The notes beneath the pieces are model-generated. The model was not told the origin of the DNA. It saw nothing but the letters and a program-made list of their open reading frames with translations, and ran no database searches. From positions 18,396,607 through 18,460,606 of the forward strand of contig CM043877.1 of the NCBI GenBank assembly GCA_023846275.1: a stretch of 64,000 nt of DNA, written 5' to 3'. The stretch comes from Vanilla planifolia. Lineage: Eukaryota; Streptophyta; Magnoliopsida; Asparagales; Orchidaceae. Shown in pieces: positions 38,401 to 49,350 of this stretch (its first letter is position 1; each line of letters starts with the position of its first letter). Made by a program: the position numbers and the translations under genes.

Positions 38401-39382
38401 CTTCATTGCAACGAGGCTGTTCAGAATGATCTGATCAAGAAGATAGGGAGAAGGTTGGACGAGACCATGGTGTCCGAACTGATGTTTCCAGTCCTCGAAG
38501 GAGAAAGCACCAAACACGATGTTGAGATTGTACTGAAGATTGTGAGGGAGTCTGTCATCATCGACAGAGAGATTGGTGCCGAGTTGCGAGAGATGAAAGA
38601 AGATCTAATTTCTGATAGCAGAAAGATAGCCGTAGGAAAACTAGTTGATGGGTACCTGGCGGAAATTGCGAAGGACTCGAATCTACCCATCTCCAAGTTC
38701 ATTGAACTCGCCAACATGGTTCCAGGTGAGGCCAGAACAGTGCATGATGGTTTGTATCATGCCATTGATTTATATCTCAAGGTATCTCCCATGTGTTTTC
38801 TTATTTGATGTGGTTTAGTTTTCAAACTACATGATTGCTTATTACTCCCCACCCATTGTTGGAGAGCAGGAGCATCCGGAGCTTAGCAAGAGTGAGAAAA
38901 AGAAGCTATGTGGCGTCATGGATTGCAGAAAGATTTCTGCAGAAGCGTGTGCTCATGTAGTACAGAACGAGAGACTTCCCTTGCGTATGGTGGTGCAGGT
39001 CCTCTTCTTCGAGCAGCTGAGAGCTGCGTCTACGGCCGCCGCCTGCAATGCCTGCTCGGGTACCATTGAGATCGGCAGCGGGTCCAATGGGAGCTCGAGG
39101 TCGGCCTTAACAGAGGAGATCCCTGCCTCCAGACCCACTTCGGCGGACGACCTCAAATCCTTGAAGAGCGTGGTGATGACTGGCGGCGATTCGCATGACA
39201 AAGGCATTGGCAAGGTGAAATCCATCGCCATGCCGAAGAAGATTCTGGGAAAGCTGCTGTCAAGTAAAGGGCAGCGTGGCAGCCGAGGGGGTGACTCGGA
39301 TACTACCGGAAGCCCAGAGTTGGCGAAACCGGTGGAAACGAAATCGACACCTCCGAGGAATGCCAGGCACTCCGTCTCATAG
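35481..39382 (+). CDS. NPY: BTB/POZ-NPH3 domain protein, NPY clade (592 aa)
   Basis: Coding exons: 35481-35542, 37414-37483, 37648-38781 and 38870-39382. All introns are GT-AG (1871, 164 and 88 bp) and join in frame to 592 residues, close to the usual 570-600 of the NPY family. The start [16 protein letters not shown] is the conserved NPY N-terminus. The BTB/POZ domain (about 28-130) includes [24 protein letters not shown] and [20 protein letters not shown]. The NPH3 domain (about 202-472) runs from [11 protein letters not shown] to [19 protein letters not shown]. The tail (473-592) is Ser/Gly/Lys-rich and ends NARHSVS. Family knowledge: NPY proteins act at the plasma membrane with AGC kinases (PID/WAG, D6PK) in auxin-mediated organ formation and gravitropism; NRL BTB domains can bind CUL3. 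No frameshift or stop. The paralogue number cannot be told. Confidence 0.95.
35543..37413 (+). other. Intron 1 of the NPY-like gene (1871 bp)
   Basis: The donor is TTTG/GTAACG and the acceptor TTGATAG/GTATGTGG; it splits a Trp codon (TG/G). About 36100-36920 is GC-richer than the rest and carries overlapping ORFs on both strands (36274-36615 minus, 36574-36903 plus) without recognisable domains. They are probably chance ORFs or part of an old insertion. Confidence 0.85.
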
Positions 39383-39720
39383 TTGAACTTCAACACGAGA
39401 GGTGGGGCTTTGTGTTGAAACAAAGCCACACTCTTGTTACAAATATCTTTTGGCAAAAAGAATATATGTACTCATTCAGCTGAGGTGAAGCATTGTGTTG
39501 AAGAGCTGCCATGGGGCTGGTTGAATGATTCCCCTTCACTTGTCCAATTAGTCTGTACAACTAAATATTTGTTTTTAGTTTTCGCTTGGCCCAAGCATCC
39601 CACTAAAGTTTGGTTTTGAGTTCCATATTCCTTCCGACTTTTGAACTGTTCTTGATGAATAATTCTATCCGCGACAGAACACTTTCGTCAATTGTTGATG
39701 GCCAACAACAGTCAAAGTGG
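39383..39720 (+). other. 3' untranslated region of the NPY-like gene
   Basis: Follows the TAG stop. A TTTGTTTTTAGTTTTCG upstream element at about 39569 and an AATAAT near-consensus polyadenylation signal at 39658-39663 suggest an end at about 39680-39720. The ORF at 39434-39619 is not conserved-looking. Confidence 0.5.
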
Positions 39721-41375
39721 AAAATCTCTTGAGATTCATGAAGTTTCTCAATGCTGTTTGAGCAATGCAGTTGTCCTTTGGGATGGTATTAAGACCACAA
39801 TGGCCTCGAGCAATTATAGTTTTTTTTTTTTGTTGAATGTCCTTTAAGACTAATATGACCTTCAGAGTGAAAGCTTGAGGATCGACTCAAGACTATCAAA
39901 CTCATGAGAAGGCCCTCAAAATCATGTTGTCTTTGAGGGAGGACTTCTTGAGAAAAACAATAAGTTATTTAGAGTTTTTATTATTTTTTAAGATTATCTC
40001 CAACACCCAAAAGACCATTATTCTCCTTTCATAGAGAAATTTAAAAAATTCAAAGTTATTGTCATGAGAATTAGCCTCTCTTCAATCAAACTAATAGTAG
40101 GTCATAACAAACTCAAGTTTTTATTAAAATAATTTAATGTAAACAACTATGGTAATATGACATTCTCCTATTTTGATAAAAGTATAACATATGATTGTTA
40201 TATTTTAAGAATATGATCTTTTGTTTAAATATTTTTAAAAATATTTGACAAGTAATGAGATACCAATATTATATTTTTATGAAATTTTGAGTAAAATAAA
40301 ATCCATATTATATAATTTTTTTGAAGTTATTAAATAGAATTCATTAAGAAGAAATTAATGTACAATTTTTGTTAGAATATAATAATATTTAGTTATATAA
40401 ATAATTATCAAATTTATATTCTGATTATTATTATTATAATTTATTCAAATTAGATAATAAATCAAAGCATAGGATACACATATGTCATTTGGGTTCCTCG
40501 TCTTACGATTCTTTTTAGATATAGTAATAAAAGTAGAAGATGGCATTACTTAGAAATAAGATATGAGGAAAAACAAAAAAAAGAGCAAGCTAGATAAAGA
40601 TGGAAGGTGAAAGGGAAGAATGAGCTGAGGGCATGAAAGAAGAGAATGTGTGCTATTTGCAAAAAATGAGACAAATTTATACAAGGGTGAAGGACAAGAT
40701 GAGCTTAACATGAAGAGAGGAAATTTAAGAAGGGTTTGCATTCAAAAATTAGGTAGAAGGACATATGGAATGGTTTTCTATTTGTTTGGTAATGATTGAA
40801 TTGTTAGAGACTTTTAAGAAGTTAGAATACCAAAGTTTTTTTGTTCATTCTCTTATATTTAGGTTTGGCTTTAATTAGATGATTTGATGAGTAGTCAATT
40901 TTTTTAAAAAAACAATATTTTGACATAAATAATTATTTATTTATAAATTTTATAAAATTTGAATCTTATGTTTTTAATTATATATATGAAGGGATGAATT
41001 CAAAGAACAAAGAACAATATGAACTTTCAAGTAGAAGAAAATTATATTATAATTTGATATTATATATGAATGTTGGATGTTACATGTTTTATTTATTTCA
41101 TATGCATATATTTATGACCATGAATGTGTTTTAAGTTCACAAAAAAATGAAGAATGATCACTAGAAAAATCACTAATATAAAGAGTGCCTCTTGACATGT
41201 ATTTAGGCAGAGTGATGCAAAGATAAATATTAACACGTTGAAAAATGGGAAAAATTTTTGAGGCTACACATATGGGATCAATAGCTTAAGTGTTGAGATG
41301 TCTTCTGTAGGATAAAATTGTGAAACAACATAAGAGAACAAGACCTTTACACTAAGGCTAAATCTTTTCCTTTTT
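39721..41375. other. AT-rich intergenic DNA, no gene seen
   Basis: Nothing recognised apart from A/T-rich low-complexity runs. The minus-strand ORF 40550-40741 is a translation of A/G-rich sequence. Confidence 0.5.
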
Positions 41376-42000
41376 TAAAAAAATAAAACTATTTTATTAA
41401 TTGCATGAAGTACAAGTTGTGTTATGAAACACTGAATAATGATTAGAACTGGCATAACATACTGAACTTGGATTAAGAACTACGACATAGTAGACTGTAT
41501 AAACTAATGTGTTGACATGGTACAAATACAAGGTGCTATGCAGTGCTTTTTGATATACATGTTTGGTGTGGATATAAGATATGTGTCATAACAGACTGAA
41601 GGAGTACTATTATAAATATTAGTATCGATATGTTATTGAAGTATGATGGTGAAGTCATCGTGTTACGAGTAAGTTCTCAAATGAATAGTACTTAGCAATC
41701 ATACTTCTTTGATATTGGAATTGAATGTTATGATGAGCTTAAAAAGGTATTGGTTAGATCATCTTGGTCTTCATGAGTGCGTATGACAATGTTATACCAT
41801 TGTAATGGAATATTTGAGTAATAATAACTTCAAGGTTATGTATAGAGCTGATGTAAGAAACATCCTCATTCAATGAGCCACGCATTTGAATAGTACTTGA
41901 AAGGGTGCCCATGTATTAAGACAAATTATTATCATAATAATACGAGGGTAACAATGTTTAGGGATGGGATGATCACATTTGAAAAGGCATAAGCTATGAT
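41376..42000 (+). repeat. LTR-like repeat copy A (partner at 50.6 kb)
   Basis: TTTTATTAATTGCATGAAG-ACAAG at about 41391 and the following TTATGAAACACTGAA match 50630-50670 in the same orientation. The rest is ATGAT/GTACGA-rich, as in the long Copia-type LTRs. AAGTATGATGGTGAAGTCATCG (about 41639) parallels AAGTATGATGGCCTCATCG near 10437. Boundaries are not defined. Confidence 0.45.
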
Positions 42001-42049
42001 AATGGTGGATGCATTGTATATTATAAAAACAGCCTTAACCTAGTCATTG

Positions 42050-42726
42050 ATTTTGAAAGTTATCATTCTATTTATCCCATATGGTCGGGCTTTAGTTGTT
42101 GTACAATAGTCTAATGTACATATTCTAGCTTTTCTCGTTGTTGTTATGGCCTTGTATCTACAAACTACATATATTCTTTTATCTCCTTGTAATTTGCTTG
42201 CTTGCTTTATTTATTTTGTAAAAGCTGTCATAGCTTTGTTTTCCTCATTTAAAATGCTGTTCTAAGTTATTGAGAGATGTTTTACTATCAATCTTACATG
42301 TTGGATGATATCTATAATACTCCAATGCAACATTATGATGTTTTTTAGTGTTTTGATTAAAATAATGCATTCAAGGTTAACAAGTACCTTTGTGAATTGA
42401 TAGTTACCAATTTGAAATCATCAGCTTGAGCAAAGACTTGAAGCATGTTGGAATCATTGTTTCTAATAATGCATGTTATAATAGTTTGATTTTCTTTATA
42501 AATCTCATGAATGTTTATTTTGATTAATTGAGTTGGAGCGATTCTAGTAAGTTCTTTTAGAAATCTTAATTTTACTTGATTTGAATTAAGTAAACCAAAT
42601 TGCACCAAGGTTTCATCATTTTGCTTTGTTTATGCCACCAGGAAGGCCTTAAAAATGTTTAAGCATTATCAATTTAAGTTTTCTCATTTCTAATTAAATG
42701 GTTTTCACATATATTTTTCTATTTTT
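42050..42726 (-). pseudogene. LINE 3' part: RNase H domain relic
   Basis: On the minus strand, 42608-42357 reads through APTQLIKINIHEI and ITCIIRNNDSNMLQVFAQAD, the usual start of the plant LINE RNase H domain (P---KIN-DG, GGIIRD--G--L--F). About 42328-42219 gives WSIIDIIQHVRLIVKHL and then NEENKAMTAFTK, comparable to the domain's end (the I-H--RE-NKAAD-LA helix). Catalytic acidic residues are partly lost. It lies downstream, in LINE orientation, of the zf-RVT region at 46 kb and is separated from it by the LTR element 42727-45892. The 3' end of the LINE is not defined. Confidence 0.6.
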
Positions 42727-43452
42727 TACCTAATTAGAAGATAAATTCTAAACTTATTGAGTCCAAAATTATGAAAAAAACCAAGAGAGAAGACAAAACT
42801 ATAAAAATCATCGATGCTACATGAAGCAATAGAAGTTACACACTGAGCTGCACTCAGTGGCTCACTGTAGGCACACCAGAGCATGGAAGCACAAGCATTT
42901 CCATAAAAATAGTTGTGCCTCGAATGCCCGAGCATACTGGCAACCACGATCTTGTGGGACAAGCACATGTGCAACATGATGGTCGCACGTGCGCCCTAAA
43001 GACTACCTATAGCAACACCATGTTCAATATGGGCGTGGAGGGCTTGCTCTTGCATAAGAACAGTACCGCACACATGTAAATGATGCCTTAGCATGACTCT
43101 ATGCATGCGGGAGCACGTGTGCAGTGATTTGCAAAATTTAGAGAATTTTCATATTTGTGGTCAAAACTAAATATTTTTTGTTCTATAAAAAATATCATAT
43201 CTAAATCTCAATTTAAAAAATAGAAGGATATATGAAGCAATTAAAAACATTGAGAATTAAGACTTTACGAATTCAAAACTCTTTAAAGAAAAATTTTTAA
43301 AGAAATTCAATCGCCTTATGATAAGAACCTTTTCTCATTTTTCTTTCTCATTTGCTTCTCACCATTATCACACTTCCACTTTTGTTGTTACTACTTTGAG
43401 AAAAAAGTTTACTATCGAGGGCTCGGGGTGAGAATACCTTATAGATAGATCA
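42727..43452 (+). repeat. 5' LTR of the element nested in the LINE
   Basis: Ends in CA at 43452, after GAGGGCTCGGGGTGAGAATA. It keeps a GC-rich core at about 42840-43140 that is much more decayed in the 3' copy. The minus-strand ORF 42726-42977 lies in it and is not a gene. Confidence 0.7.
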
Positions 43453-43461
43453 TATTATTCT

Positions 43462-43473
43462 TGATATTAGAGT
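43462..43473 (+). other. Decayed primer-binding site
   Basis: TGATATTAGAGT stands 9 bases after the 5' LTR. It differs from TGGTATCAGAGC at three positions, all transitions (G to A once, C to T twice), as expected from methylation-driven decay. Confidence 0.6.
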
Positions 43474-45233
43474 GATTCAATTCGACAATGATGGTAAGTG
43501 CAATAAAGAAAATAATTAAAGAGTAAGTCGCAAAAAAGAATTAGGAGATTAATGAGGCTTTCATCAAGGTGATTGATGTGTTAATTATTTCACTATCAAA
43601 CTTGGTGGTACAAGCAATTCTTTTAACCCAACAATGCAAGTGTTATTGAAGATGGTGTTAAAATCCTAATCCCTTCTTATGATGAATCCAAAAGAAAATT
43701 TATCCAAAAAAATTTCTTAATTAGATGAATTCTAGATTAATTAGTAATCTCAAAATAATTAAAGCTAAAGGTGAAGATGACATCAATCTCACCTTTTTTA
43801 TGCATGAGAATCAATAGTTTCTTTCATGATCAATGCTTAACTTGATATTCTTATTTATGATGATACAAAAGATACAATAAAATTAGATACCTAGTTAGAG
43901 CAACCAAAGACATATTTTTTTGTATGACTATTCATCAACTAATAAAGCGATGTATAATTGATTAAAAAATGATGAGTCATTTATTAGCCTAGTAGAATGC
44001 TCACTTAAGAACTAAAATAGTTACAAAAGTGATATAGAACTAATTTAAAAAAATACAAGATAAGATTTTTATCTCACGGGTTACATAGAGAAAACATTAA
44101 AAAAAGTGACATAATCTATAATAGACATAGACAAACGATGCAAGAATATATAAAAAATTTTTAAATAATAAGCTAAGTTTGGCAATACTTATTAAAGAGA
44201 TAAAAATTATCCAAGTAATTATAAGTCTATAACTATTATCATAAAATTGTCTCTCTTTCTCATTCAATCTTTAAAGTAAGATAGTATATTATCAATGACT
44301 ATTGAAAAGAAGAATGAATATAAATATACAAAATTAGCATGATAAAATACAAGAAAATCTAAGCATAAGTTTGAAAATTATGGATAAAAAGAAAATATTC
44401 TCTAACAAAGTTTATTATAACCATAACTTAAAATGCTTTATCTACTAGTAAAACTCAAAAGTATTATGATCACTTTAAGAAGATAAGACATATATAATAA
44501 AAAAAATTAAAAAATTATATAAAATTATTTTTAGAAAAGTTCAAGAAGAATAAATTACTTCTTATAATTAAGACTAAAAAAGTACTTAAAATTTCTCTAT
44601 AAATTAATAAAAATTTATCTCTTATGATAAGTTTTAAAAAAGATATTATATGAAACAAAACAAAAAAAACTCTTCACCATCCAAATATAAGTGAATAATG
44701 AGCTTATTGACATAAGAAATGAGAACCTATTATAAAAAAGTCTTGCAAAAAGGTTAAAGTTATAGACTAGACACATCTAAGATCTTATCCTTTAGGGTGA
44801 ATTCATAAAGACTATAAGATAAGAGTTGATAAACAATAAAAAGTGAAGTTTATCATCATGAAAAACCACATTGATAAAGTTAACTACAAAATAGTATCTC
44901 TAAACATTTGTTAAATTATACAAAAAAATTCATACCTATGGAATCAAGATGTCATTTACTATTGATGAGAATAATTATATTAATTTATAAAAGATGGACA
45001 ATATTTTCTTCTAACTAAAGACAAAGAAGCATCGACAAAAGACTTTATTAGTACTGACCAAATAAAGAGGCTAGCAAACACTTGCCAAAGATATGTGTTA
45101 TTAGTAACAAAGTTAAAAAAAACTATTTTATAGGATGAAAAAGGTTTAAATCTCTCAAAAAGATAATAAAATTAGACTTTTCAAGGAATTAGTTTAGAAA
45201 AAATGATTTGATGAGACTTAAATCTTAAAAAAA

Positions 45234-45892
45234 TGAGCCTATGATCAGGAGAATAATCTTAAGCTTATTGAATCCAAAATTATGAAAACAAAATCAAAAG
45301 AGGAGACAAAATGACAATTATTGATATAGCATGAAGCAGTAAGAGCCATGCACTAGGTTGCATGTAGTAGCTTGTTGCAAACATGCTAGAATCTATTTTG
45401 TAGCATGTTGGCCAAGCATTACATGCTCTATTTTCCACTTACCATTCCATTGCAATCAATGCCCTTATAAAGGGCCTTATAGTACCTACACAAGTGAGCA
45501 ATGGCCACAAGTATGATCGTACATATGCAAGGGAGCAGGTGCAATACACAGTCAATCATAGGATTTGTAAAATTTAATAAATTAATATAATTTTTATATT
45601 TGTTTTCATAATTTTTTTGTTTTATAATAAAATATTATTTTTAAAGCTCTATATAGATAGATGAAAAGGATATATGAAGAAATTTAGAACTTTAAGAATA
45701 ACTTCATGAATTCAAAATCTTTTGTAAAAAAAGCTTTTTAGGGAATTCAATCTTCTTATAACAAGACCCTCTTCTCCTTCTCCTTCTTCTTTTACTTTTT
45801 ATTATTATCATGCTTTTCACTTTTATTATTATACTCTTAAGAGAAAATCTACTAATGAGAAATTAAGGTGAGAATACCTTACAGATAGATCA
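45234..45892 (+). repeat. 3' LTR of the element nested in the LINE
   Basis: Partner of 42727-43452. It begins near TGAGCCTATGATC and ends ACCTTACAGATAGATCA. It is shorter than the 5' copy mainly through loss in the GC-richer core. Confidence 0.7.
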
Positions 45893-48800
45893 CTCACTTT
45901 CTAAATGTGTTGACATATGAAGAGAGTTATTAACTATATAACTTTATAATAAGGTATACTATCTTTAATACCCTATCACCGTTGATTTAAAAGAGTGCTA
46001 GTTCTTTGATTTTTGTTAATTAGGATCTCTATTGCCTTTTTCTAAAAGTACCAAAGACATTCTACTAGATGACAATCTGTAAATGCATGATTAATAATAT
46101 CCTCACAAGAATAGTGAAGGCATTTGGAAGTATGTTGAAAATGAAGTCTTTTCATTTAATCTAGGAAAGGAAGTGCATTATGGAGAATTCTCCAAACCAA
46201 TATTGTCATCTTAGAAAGAAATTTCTCCAAATTCTTTTCTTTAAGATCTTCACAAAACTCGTACTCCTTATATCATTCCATGCTGATTGTAGAGCGAAGC
46301 TACCATCATTGCTTGATGTCCAATAGACTTTATAATGCATGAGAGACCTAAGTAAAATAGTTGATACTAAGTTTATTATCTTTTTATGTTCTTCTATGCA
46401 TTAGATTTATTTTATAATTGCTTCCCATTTAAATATTTTGCTTTCATAAGCTCCACCTAGAGAGATTGATCTATAAGCAGCTTCCAATTATGTTTTACTA
46501 AGAAAGCCATAATAATATCAATTAGTTTCTTAATGTGCAATCCATTCTTCTTAAGTGGTTCACTTACCTTCTACCATTTCTTCTATTGATGCTTATGATT
46601 GCTCTCCATATCACCTCATAAAAAGTATTCAATATCTTTTCTAACCTCTTTAAGATTTGCATTAAAGGATTTATAGTCATTAATGCATAAACTAGAACTT
46701 ATTCTAAGGCATGTTTTATAAGTATGAGTATGGCATTCAATGATAGAAGTTTCTTCTTCTAGCCTGTCAATCTATTTTGCATCTTTTTCATTAATTGCTA
46801 AAAGTATATTGATTTTTCTTGCATTTATATATTGGAAACCATAAGTATGTTATCAGGAGAGAACCTTTCTTAAACTAAATATTTTTTCAATCCTTTTGCA
46901 TGCAACTATCTTCTCCTTGCTAACTATGTAAAATTTAGATTTTTGCTTATTTAGCTATAGGTTTAAGGTTTGTTGGAATGTATTAGAAGCTTGTTATTTC
47001 TTTTTAAAGATTTTATATTCTTTAAATTAAAAATAATGATGCTATCTACACAGTTGAGATGGTTTATTAGTGTATTACCTTCAACAAAATGCATAATTGA
47101 CTTCTCAAAATTTATATTTAAATTTCTACTAAAAACCTCCATTGCAATGATGAAAAGCAGTGAAGAAATTGTAATACCTTATATCAAACCCCTTTTTTGT
47201 TAAAAATACCCATGTAGAGAACCATTTATTATCACAAATATCTAGGTGCTACTTTTATAGTTCCTAACTAATGTGTTGAACTTGGCTGAGAAGTTGAATT
47301 TGTCTAGAAGTTTAAAGAAAAAAATCTCAAAAAAGGTTGTCAAAAATATCTTTATATCCAATTTTATTACACAATTCCTCCTTCTACTTTTCTTATTTAG
47401 TGAAACTATGAACTCTTATGTAATCAAGACATTATCCATAATTGTTACAAAATTGATAAGAATGTTGGACTTTAATGTATGAACTAAATGTGAGCTAACA
47501 ACTTCCTTAGGAATTGCACTACCAACAATGAAATCAATATAGCATCAATAACATCTAAAGCAATAATGTTCCAACCACTAGTAAAAAATACGTCATTAAA
47601 TCCATATGAACTTCAAGACTATCTTTGTCTAGTTAGAAAACAGCTAATGTACCTTCTCCAAATCCATATTTTTAACAAGAAAATGATTCTTTTCATCCTT
47701 AATAAGCTAAGGAATATAGTTTAGAGCTTCTTCTTTAGTAATTATTTATTTAAGTGCAAGGATCTCTTTAAAATATTATACAACAACATGTTATAATTGT
47801 TCTTGCCCTTTTATCTTTCACTAGAGAATGAAAAATTTTGTATTTTTCTTGCATTCTTTCAACAATTTTACACTTTCTTTTTAGCACTAGTAGATTTTTT
47901 TTTGTTTAATTCTTTTGTGAGTTGCTAATTAGGCTTATTTAGACTTATCTTCTTTTGTGCTGCTCTCCAAGAATTATTTTTCTTTAATTTCCACTTCATC
48001 TTCTACCAGTTGAATATTTTGAAATATGTCACTAAAGGTGCTTTAATTATGTCACCTTAGATTGTCCTTTAAATGTCTAAGTTTGAAAGAAAAATCTTGC
48101 ATTCTAGTTACATGTTTAAGAATTTCTCAATTAGTTTCTACCACTTCATAAAAACTAAGATGTTCTATGCACATGTTTTTGTAACTTAAATTGCTTAGGA
48201 CCAGAGTTTCACTAAGTTGTATATTGAAGTAGAGAAAAGGGGAATGATCAAACCCCATTCTACATAAATATTCAACAAATTCAACTAGGTGAATATCAAG
48301 CCATCCTTTGTTTACTAACACCCTATCTAACTATGTTTAGACTCATCTATCTTTCCTTTTACCAACCAAGTAAAGGAAGGACCCTTGAATGAAAGTTCAA
48401 ATAAGTTGCATTAACTCATACAAAATGTATACTCATTGATTGCAGAAAGCATTGGAGTTGAAGATCTCTTGTACTCATCCATAAAGGCTATAGCATTGAA
48501 ATCACTCCACAAGCCATGTTGCATTATGATTGATTGCAATTTCAATCATCCTACACCATAAGACTCTTCTTTTAGTTTTTGCATTTTTTGCATGCACAAA
48601 ATTATACTCAGAAGTTAATTAGTTTCTATTTTTATTACCTATAGATGGATATATTGATCACCCACATATAGGCTACTACATTGGATGTTGTATTTTCATG
48701 GTACCCAAACTTTATTAAACTAGTTACTGATGTAATGTGTATAATCATGAGTAAATGCTGATTACATAACCTCCTTTCACAATCCATAGGTTTAAGCAAA

Positions 48801-49350
48801 GCTACCAGCACTATGTTATTGGTTCAAAGTAATAGATTAAGTTGAGCAATAGAATTAGGGTTCAAAGCTCAATACTATTCTATATAAGCATATAATCTGT
48901 CTATGAGATATTCTCACCCGAGCCCTCGACAATAGATTTTCTTTTTAAATTCTAGATGCCATTTAAAGACTCTAATATGGAATTCATAAACGTTCCATTA
49001 CTTGTGAAACTAGTAGCATAAGAAGTCATCATTGTTATCAAGTCTAAGCAAAATGTGTCAATTATCCAAGGAACCAATTTTGCCCTTACCCTAAAAGCCA
49101 ATTGTCAAGAAAGACTTTGTTTACAAATTCCATGCCTAGTCTCATGTATAAAACTTTGCTATTAGCACAAGCCTAAAATTGATAGTCATCTTTCCAATTT
49201 CCCCTATTCAAAAATGATTTTTAGTTTCCCCTTAAAAGTGTTTGGTGTCTTTATCTTAATTGGGGTTAGCCTCTAGTCACTTAGTATTTCCACAAAAGAT
49301 CGATTCAAGGGGATTCCCCATGAAATCATTATAGAGCCCATTGTTTAACA
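45893..49350 (-). mobile_element. Decayed LINE (non-LTR retrotransposon), main part
   Basis: Domains occur in the right minus-strand order. ORF1 with a DUF4283-like region is at 49330-48945 (SFLTIGF, LDN-HILLRLDNNDDFL, HIRVFKWHLEF). The endonuclease is at about 48560-48127 (DFNAIAFMDEY, CNLFELSFKGPSFTW, LVNKGWLDIHLVEF, FDHSPFLYF). Reverse transcriptase is at about 47700-47040 (YGFNDVFFTSGWNIIALDV, DNVLIT-EFIVSLNKKSRR, CVIKLDI, LNGSLHGYF, SSLLFIIAMEVFSRNLN). The thumb and zf-RVT region is at about 46900-46040 (LVWRILHNALPF). The catalytic FADD motif is degraded (NCVDSIIIF), and many stops and frameshifts are present. A working copy would encode a DNA-nicking, target-primed reverse transcriptase; this one cannot. 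The RNase H domain lies beyond the LTR insertion at 42.2-42.6 kb. Confidence 0.85.
48780..48955 (-). mobile_element. LTR-end and primer-site fragment inside the LINE
   Basis: On the minus strand, 48951-48892 reads GTCGAGGGCTCGGGTGAGAA and then TATCTCATAGACAG. This matches the last 45-50 bases of the LTR at 42727-43452. Fifteen bases further (48877-48867) TAGTATTGAGC parallels TGGTATCAGAGC, and similarity to the LTR ends beyond 48955. It lies between the LINE ORF1 and endonuclease parts, where the rest of ORF1 should be. Confidence 0.6.

Larger units (their letters stand above)
42727..45892 (+). mobile_element. LTR retrotransposon inserted in the LINE
   Basis: Two direct copies flank a 1.8-kb centre: 5' LTR about 42727-43452 and 3' LTR about 45234-45892. 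Shared landmarks in order are CTTATTGA-TCCAAAATTATG, a GC-richer core, AAGGATATATGAAG, AATTCAAAA-TCTTT, and the end GGTGAGAATACCTTA-AGATAGATCA. The LTRs are clearly diverged. The centre has stops in all frames. A zinc-knuckle-like relic (KYYDHFKKIRHI, about 44461-44495) and a short gag-like helix (QEYIKNF, about 44140) suggest Copia gag. Most of pol is absent. No 5-bp target duplication is recognisable at the edges I chose. It is inactive and old. Confidence 0.75.

Noticed and set aside
38831..38869. ATG at 38831 as an independent start
   Set aside because: The sequence before 38870 is intron 3; GAGAGCAG/GAG is a good acceptor and continues the NPH3 domain in frame.
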